Source: Virgibacillus sp. NKC19-3
GTDB taxonomy: Bacteria > Bacillota > Bacilli > Bacillales > Amphibacillaceae
DNA: 64,000 nucleotides
Assembly: GCF_019837165.1 (NCBI RefSeq)
Contig: NZ_JAGYHC010000001.1
Location: 682,001 to 746,000 of the forward strand
Reading direction: 5' to 3'
Under the pieces are notes generated by a model, which did not search any database, was not told the origin of the DNA, and saw only the letters and a program-made list of their open reading frames with translations. Position numbers and translations under genes: made by a program. This document shows, in pieces, positions 59,427 to 64,000 of this stretch (the stretch's first letter is position 1; each line of letters begins with the position of its first letter).

Positions 59427-59524
59427 TCTGTGAAATAGCTGGTTTTTATGCAAAATATCTCCATGGTATAGCGTATATATTCTGCTTCTGTTCAAATCCT
59501 AAGAAAAAAGGAGGATTGATTTTC

Positions 59525-60403
59525 ATGGATAAAGAAATGCATGAAAGCAGTGATAATAAATTCATACCGATGTCATCTATAGAAAGTAGAACAGGACAAG
59601 CGGTAAGAGAAGATGTTTATTACTACACGGATCAGATCGCAAATATATGTTTTATCGGAGCCCCAACGGATGAGAAGTGGGTTTTAATAGATGCGGGTCT
59701 GCCGACTGCTGCATCTGAAATAAAAGCAGTAGTAAAAGAACGCTACGGGGAGCATCGTAAGCCAGCAGCAATTATTCTAACCCATGGGCATTTTGACCAC
59801 GTGGGAGGTTTAGTTGACTTAGTGCAAGAATGGGATGTTCCCGTATACGCGCATGAACTTGAACTGCCGTTTCTAACCGGAAAAGAACGTTACCCTGAAC
59901 CGGATTCTACGGTAGAAGGCGGTTTATTAGCTAAAATATCGCCGATGTATCCGAATGAACCGATTAATCTGGGAGATAATATTAAGCCATTACCGGCAGA
60001 TAATAGTGTACCTGAACTTTCTAATTGGAAGTGGGTGCATACACCAGGTCATTCAGCAGGTCATGTGTCCTTTTTTCGGGAGAAAGATGCCTTGCTATTA
60101 TCAGGAGATGCGTTTATCACCGTAAGACAGGATTCCGTTTACAATGTATTAATGCAAAATAAGGAAATCAATGGTCCTCCCAGATACTTAACTACGGATT
60201 GGCAGGCTGCCTGGGATTCCGTGAAAAAATTAGCTGATTTAAAACCGAATATAGTAGTTCCTGGTCATGGAAGATTCATGGAAGGACAAGAGCTAACAGA
60301 AGGATTAAACAAGCTTGTTACCGAATTTGACCGGCTTGCCATTCCGGACTATGGCAAGTATGTCGATGATGGAGTGGACGAAGGCAATAATAGAATAACG
60401 TAA
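59525..60403 (+). CDS. MBL-fold metallo-hydrolase
   Basis: A 292-residue binuclear hydrolase with THGHFDHVGG (His-87, His-89, Asp-91, His-92), TPGHSAGHVSFF (~176, metal His), LLSGDAFI (~194, bridging Asp) and VVPGHGRF (~250, last His): all ligands present. It resembles glyoxalase II/YflN-like small hydrolases, with unknown substrate. ATG 59525 follows GGAGGATTGATTTTC; the upstream open frame to 59423 overlaps the stop of the previous gene and lacks a site. Confidence 0.88.
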   Translation: MDKEMHESSDNKFIPMSSIESRTGQAVREDVYYYTDQIANICFIGAPTDEKWVLIDAGLPTAASEIKAVVKERYGEHRKPAAIILTHGHFDHVGGLVDLVQEWDVPVYAHELELPFLTGKERYPEPDSTVEGGLLAKISPMYPNEPINLGDNIKPLPADNSVPELSNWKWVHTPGHSAGHVSFFREKDALLLSGDAFITVRQDSVYNVLMQNKEINGPPRYLTTDWQAAWDSVKKLADLKPNIVVPGHGRFMEGQELTEGLNKLVTEFDRLAIPDYGKYVDDGVDEGNNRIT

Positions 60404-60536
60404 CAGCACGAAATCAGTGTCACTTCGGCTGATTTCTACCAATCCAATTTTCGCATCTCCACCCCGTTTTTCAGGCATATTATTTAATCAATTTTTGACG
60501 CTGTGCTACAATATCCTCAGAAATGAGGTGGATGAT

Positions 60537-61259
60537 ATGAAAATAGAAGTATGGTCAGATTTCGTATGCCCGTTTTGTTATATTGGTAAGCGAAGATTAG
60601 AAAAAGCCATAGAGGATTTCCCGCAAAAAGATGATGTAACGATAGAATATAAAAGCTATGAATTGGATCCGAACGCTGAAGTAAATCCTGGATTGAATAT
60701 GCATGAATACCTTGCTACTAAAAAAGGAATGTCTGTGGAACAGGCAAAAAACATGAATGAAAGTCTCGGCGAGCAAGCAGCGGAAGTAGGATTGACCTAT
60801 AACTTTGATACGATGCAACATACCAATACATTTGATGCACATCGTGTGGCACAATATGCAACTGGGCAAGGTAAGGGCAAAGAAATGACTGAACGACTTC
60901 TACATGCCTATTTCACAGAATCAAAACTCATTAGTGACCATGAGACACTTACAGCACTTGCGGAAGAAGTTGGGTTAAATGGAGATGAGGTAACAGCATT
61001 ACTTGAGGTAAATAATTATGCAAATCATGTCCGAGGAGACGAGGAACAAGCTCGTGAAATAGGAGTTCAAGGCGTTCCGTTTTTTGTATTCAATGAAAAA
61101 TACGCCGTCTCAGGGGCTCAACCTGCAGAAGTTTTCACAGAAGTGCTCGAACAGGTTTGGGAAGAAGAAAGAGAGAAACCTGTTTTGCAATCATTAACCC
61201 CTAAAAAGTCTAAAACAATGTATTGTACAGATGAAGGCTGTGAAATAAAAGAAAATTAA
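60537..61259 (+). CDS. DsbA/FrnE-like thiol oxidoreductase
   Basis: A 240-residue cytoplasmic thioredoxin-fold protein with redox motif CPFC (Cys-11/Cys-14) at the end of the first strand, a helical insert and a cis-Pro GVQGVPFFVF (~175) segment, the FrnE/YwbO-like branch of DsbA proteins. The C-terminus adds MYCTDEGCEIKEN with a second Cys pair. No signal peptide, so it acts inside the cell, probably in oxidative stress or polyketide-type chemistry. ATG 60537 is 6 nt after GAGGTGG. A strong terminator follows. Confidence 0.87.
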   Translation: MKIEVWSDFVCPFCYIGKRRLEKAIEDFPQKDDVTIEYKSYELDPNAEVNPGLNMHEYLATKKGMSVEQAKNMNESLGEQAAEVGLTYNFDTMQHTNTFDAHRVAQYATGQGKGKEMTERLLHAYFTESKLISDHETLTALAEEVGLNGDEVTALLEVNNYANHVRGDEEQAREIGVQGVPFFVFNEKYAVSGAQPAEVFTEVLEQVWEEEREKPVLQSLTPKKSKTMYCTDEGCEIKEN

Positions 61260-61277
61260 ATCCGTTGTATCGTTAAG

Positions 61278-61322
61278 AATCACGAAGTAAGAGAGTCCCT
61301 TTCTTACTTCGTGATTTTTTAC
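61278..61322. terminator. Strong terminator after DsbA-like gene
   Basis: Fourteen-base perfect arms AATCACGAAGTAAG (61278-61291) and CTTACTTCGTGATT (61303-61316) are followed by TTTTTT. Confidence 0.88.
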
Positions 61323-61404
61323 TGCATAAGTGCGGGCTTTGGCTATCAACCGAAGAACTTGATGACAACCACGTTTTCTAAGCAAAAATTCGTTTGGTTT
61401 CCCA

Positions 61405-61470
61405 TTGACGAAGGGTTTTAATGTGTTATAATTATATCATAGGATCTAATTGATAATGAATATCATTCTT
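61405..61470 (+). promoter_or_regulatory. Promoter with Fur box of siderophore importer
   Basis: TTGACG (61405-61410), 16-bp spacer, TATAAT (61427-61432). Then GATAATGAATATCATTCTT (61452-61470) matches the 19-bp Fur consensus at 15 positions and lies just after the -10, in position to block transcription when iron is plentiful. A ~140-nt leader with partly paired ACCACGTT/AACGTGGTT segments lies between it and the first gene. Confidence 0.8.
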
Positions 61471-61613
61471 AATTAGATTGATTAAAAGGTAATAATTATT
61501 ATTAATAACCACGTTATATATAGTCAAAAACAAATGGGGAGTAATAGAAAAACACGTTTTAAGGCCTTTTACAAACGTGGTTAAGAGGAAGTTTTTCTAG
61601 AGAAGGTCGGTCT

Positions 61614-62567
61614 ATGAAATTAAGATACTTATTTATCGCACTTATTATTCTCTCAGTTACATCTGTGTTTCTTGGTGTTTCTGAAATGACACCACTAGAT
61701 CTGTTCAGTTTAACAGAAGGTCAGGCACAAATATTATTGGTTAGCAGAATCCCCAGGTTATTAAGTATTTTAATTGCAGGGATGAGTATGAGTATTTGTG
61801 GCTTAATCATGCAGCAGTTAAGCAGAAATAAATTTGTTTCTCCAACAACTGCAGGAACATTGGATTCCGCAAGGCTTGGAATTCTTGTTTCCATGTTGAT
61901 TTTTACATCAGCTAGCCAATTTCAGCAAATGCTTGTGGCTTTTGGGTTTGCACTTTTAGGTACCTTCATATTCATGAACATCTTAGAGAGAGTTAAATTT
62001 AAAGATGCGATATTCATCCCACTAATCGGATTAATGTTTGGTAATATAATTAGTTCTGTGTCAACCTTTATTGCCTATCAGAATGATCTTATACAAAACA
62101 TGTCATCATGGATGCAAGGCGATTTCTCGATGATCATGAGTGGAAATTATGAATTGATGTTTGTCAGTATCCCCATTCTCATTTTAGCGTATTTTTATGC
62201 AAATAAATTTACAATCGCAGGAATGGGAGAGGATTTTTCCAAAAACTTAGGTCTCAATTATCGACAGGTTGTAAATCTTGGCTTGATTATCACGGCACTA
62301 GTAACGGCCTCCGTGGTACTATCGGTTGGGGTGATACCATTTCTTGGTTTAATCATTCCAAATATCGTTACGATTTACCAGGGTGATCACCTGAAGAAAA
62401 GCTTAATACATACTGCATTGCTAGGGGCCGTATTTGTTTTAATGTGTGATGTCATCGGTAGAATTATCATCTATCCATATGAGATTCCAATCAGCTTAAC
62501 CGTAGGGGTTATAGGTAGCGGTATATTTCTCTACCTATTGTTAAGGAGAAAGAAATATGGATTATAA
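61614..62567 (+). CDS. Siderophore ABC importer permease (YclN-like)
   Basis: A 317-residue FecCD-family permease with about 9-10 helices. ILLVSRIPRLLSILIAGMSMSICGLIMQ (~35-65) and FLGLIIPNIVTI (~245) are the conserved family blocks; GMGEDFSKNLGLNYRQV (~202) is the coupling-loop for the ATPase. Order and sequence resemble B. subtilis YclN of the petrobactin system. The gene follows the Fur box and overlaps the next by 11 nt. The binding protein (YclQ) would lie beyond the window's right edge. Confidence 0.88.
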   Translation: MKLRYLFIALIILSVTSVFLGVSEMTPLDLFSLTEGQAQILLVSRIPRLLSILIAGMSMSICGLIMQQLSRNKFVSPTTAGTLDSARLGILVSMLIFTSASQFQQMLVAFGFALLGTFIFMNILERVKFKDAIFIPLIGLMFGNIISSVSTFIAYQNDLIQNMSSWMQGDFSMIMSGNYELMFVSIPILILAYFYANKFTIAGMGEDFSKNLGLNYRQVVNLGLIITALVTASVVLSVGVIPFLGLIIPNIVTIYQGDHLKKSLIHTALLGAVFVLMCDVIGRIIIYPYEIPISLTVGVIGSGIFLYLLLRRKKYGL

Positions 62568-63507
62568 GAAAAAGTTAACTGCCCTTGTCGTCATTACAGT
62601 ATTACTAGCATTGTTATTTATTTTTTATGACCTGAGTGGAAATATTGGCTACATTTTACCAAGAAGAGTTATTAAAGTAACGGCCATCGTTCTGACAGGT
62701 GGTGCAATCGCTTTTGCAACAACGATCTTTATGACAATAACGCATAATCGGATTTTAACCCCAAGTATACTGGGGCTTGACTCCCTGTATATGCTGCTGC
62801 AGACAATTATTATCTTCATATTTGGTGCAAATTCTATTGTCATGATGAGCAGCCATATTAATTACTTGATCTCGATTGGAATTATGGTGGTATTTTCATT
62901 ATTGCTTTACCGTTTTCTCTTTAAAGGGGAGAAGAACAACATTTACTTCCTTTTATTAATTGGTATGATTTTAGGAACATTCTTTAGCAGCTTCACGGAT
63001 TTCATGCAAGTATTGATCGATCCAAACGAATTTACAATGGCTCAGGATCGTATGTTTGCAAGTGTGAACAATGTGAATACAGATCTTATCTATCTCTCTA
63101 TTGTACTTGTGTTGTTCGTCGGATTGTACTTTATGCGTTTTTATAAGTACTTGGATGTATTGGCATTAGGGAAGGATCAAGCGGTTAATCTTGGTGTTCC
63201 GTATAATTATGTCGTGAAGCGATTACTGATTATTGTGGCTGTATTAATTTCTATAGCAACAGCACTCATTGGTCCGATCATGTTCCTTGGACTACTGGTC
63301 GTAAATTTGGCATATGAATTTTTAAAAACGTTCCGTCACTTTTATATTATCATTGGCTCTATGTTAATCAGTATCATTGCACTACTTGGCGGACAATTTG
63401 TTGTAGAGAACATATTCACATTTCAAACGACAATTAGTGTTATTATCAATTTTGTCGGTGGCGTGTACTTCATATATCTTTTGTTAAAGGAGAATAAATC
63501 ATGGTAG
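62557..63507 (+). CDS. Siderophore ABC importer permease (YclO-like)
   Basis: A 316-residue FecCD-family permease with about 9 helices, partner of the preceding one. LTGGAIAFATTIFMTITHNRILTPSILGLDSLY (~48-80) is the RxPR-like equivalent, LALGKDQAVNLGVPYNYV (~203) the EAA-like coupling loop, IGPIMFLGLLVVNLAYEF (~244) the conserved late helix. It overlaps both neighbours. The pair of different permeases (N and O) matches the yclNOPQ order. Confidence 0.88.
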   Translation: MDYKKKLTALVVITVLLALLFIFYDLSGNIGYILPRRVIKVTAIVLTGGAIAFATTIFMTITHNRILTPSILGLDSLYMLLQTIIIFIFGANSIVMMSSHINYLISIGIMVVFSLLLYRFLFKGEKNNIYFLLLIGMILGTFFSSFTDFMQVLIDPNEFTMAQDRMFASVNNVNTDLIYLSIVLVLFVGLYFMRFYKYLDVLALGKDQAVNLGVPYNYVVKRLLIIVAVLISIATALIGPIMFLGLLVVNLAYEFLKTFRHFYIIIGSMLISIIALLGGQFVVENIFTFQTTISVIINFVGGVYFIYLLLKENKSW

Positions 63508-64000
63508 ATATTAAAAACGTTGTCAAAACGTATAACCAGAAAAGGGTTGTAGAAGATGTTTCCGTTAAAATAGAAAAGGGGACTATTACTTCGTTTATCG
63601 GCCCTAATGGTGCAGGAAAGAGTACGTTAATCTCGATGATTAGTCGGCTTATTGCGAAAGATGATGGGGAAATTACGATTGATGGAGAAGACATTTTAGA
63701 ATCCAAGAATAATGAGCTCGCAAAGAAAATTTCCATATTAAAACAGTCGAATGCCATCAATTTGAAACTGACGGTTCGCGAGCTTGTGTCCTTTGGACGT
63801 TTTCCTTATTCTCAGGGTAAATTGAAAAAAGAAGATTGGGAAAAGGTAGATCAGGCTATTGATTATATGGAGCTTGGCGATATGCAGGAAAAATTCCTTG
63901 ATGAACTTAGTGGTGGGCAACAGCAACGTGCGCATATTGCTATGATTATCGCACAGGATACAGAATATATTTTGCTTGATGAGCCATTAAATAATTTGGA
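63501..64000 (+). CDS. Siderophore ABC importer ATPase (YclP-like), partial
   Basis: The first 166 residues are seen before the window ends. Walker A GPNGAGKST (~34-42), Q-loop KQSNAINLKLTVRELVSFGRFPYS (~80), signature LSGGQQQRAHIAM (~137) and Walker B YILLDEPLNNLD (~155). It overlaps the YclO-like gene by 7 nt. Coupling of ATP hydrolysis to iron-siderophore uptake is inferred from family and operon. The 3' part is outside the window. Confidence 0.88.
   Translation, partial: MVDIKNVVKTYNQKRVVEDVSVKIEKGTITSFIGPNGAGKSTLISMISRLIAKDDGEITIDGEDILESKNNELAKKISILKQSNAINLKLTVRELVSFGRFPYSQGKLKKEDWEKVDQAIDYMELGDMQEKFLDELSGGQQQRAHIAMIIAQDTEYILLDEPLNNL

Overview
The window looks like chromosome from a spore-forming, low-GC Bacillota species of the family Bacillaceae, probably near Oceanobacillus, Virgibacillus or Lentibacillus. 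This rests on AT-rich DNA, strong AGGAGG-type ribosome binding sites, frequent TTG/GTG starts, T-box leaders, spore coat proteins of the CotF and CotX/CotV types, a YfhD-type sporulation protein and Bacillus-like housekeeping genes. The genus is inference; no rRNA is present.

Left end (1-5 kb): a decayed accessory zone. It holds a fosfomycin-resistance (fosB-type) remnant, a DUF4269 gene, a small Xre-regulated membrane operon behind a palindromic operator, a small gene split by an in-frame stop, a lone tRNA-Ala(GGC), and an ISL3-family insertion sequence in a broken membrane-protein gene. 5-19 kb: acetoacetate-CoA ligase; an ABC exporter operon with LytTR and DUF3021 proteins; small stress or sporulation genes (YueI-like, YfhD, zinc-ribbon proteins); a 52-bp tandem repeat array; a CotF-like coat gene; a TctA-type permease; an esterase lipoprotein; an MBL-fold hydrolase; remnants of a nucleotidyltransferase and an ANT(9)-type aminoglycoside resistance gene; and exodeoxyribonuclease III. 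19-22.5 kb: a GntR/ABC operon (ytr-like) with three copies of a 20-bp operator.

23-34 kb is the most distinctive part. Six glycosyltransferase-like genes, a UDP-sugar 4-epimerase and a UDP-sugar 6-dehydrogenase lie next to four spore-coat-type genes (two DUF2642-like, two CotX/CotV-like, one with a cysteine heptad array). I read this as a spore-surface glycan and crust locus. 35-43 kb is a complete-order trpEGDCFBA operon on the minus strand, led by two tandem Trp-specific T-boxes. Its 5' leader carries two inserted repeats, and trpF has a one-base frameshift.

43-61 kb is mixed housekeeping: D-Ala-D-Ala ligase, a PfoR-like membrane protein, HD and SRPBCC proteins, a VanY-type peptidase, peptidase T, a sulfurtransferase, 3-methyladenine glycosylase I, an ABC-F ribosome protection-like protein behind a candidate attenuation leader, meso-diaminopimelate dehydrogenase, type 2 isopentenyl-diphosphate isomerase and a DsbA-like oxidoreductase. 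The right end (61.4-64 kb) is a Fur-box-controlled siderophore ABC importer (yclNOP-like), cut by the window edge.

Several repeat families recur between genes: an ~85-bp dispersed element (one copy expanded to ~460 bp), a TIR-bearing MITE-like element, a GGCTGGGACAAAA-type hairpin, and degenerate 20-21-nt tandem arrays at four sites. Three reading frames look broken by single-base events; sequencing error must be excluded for these.
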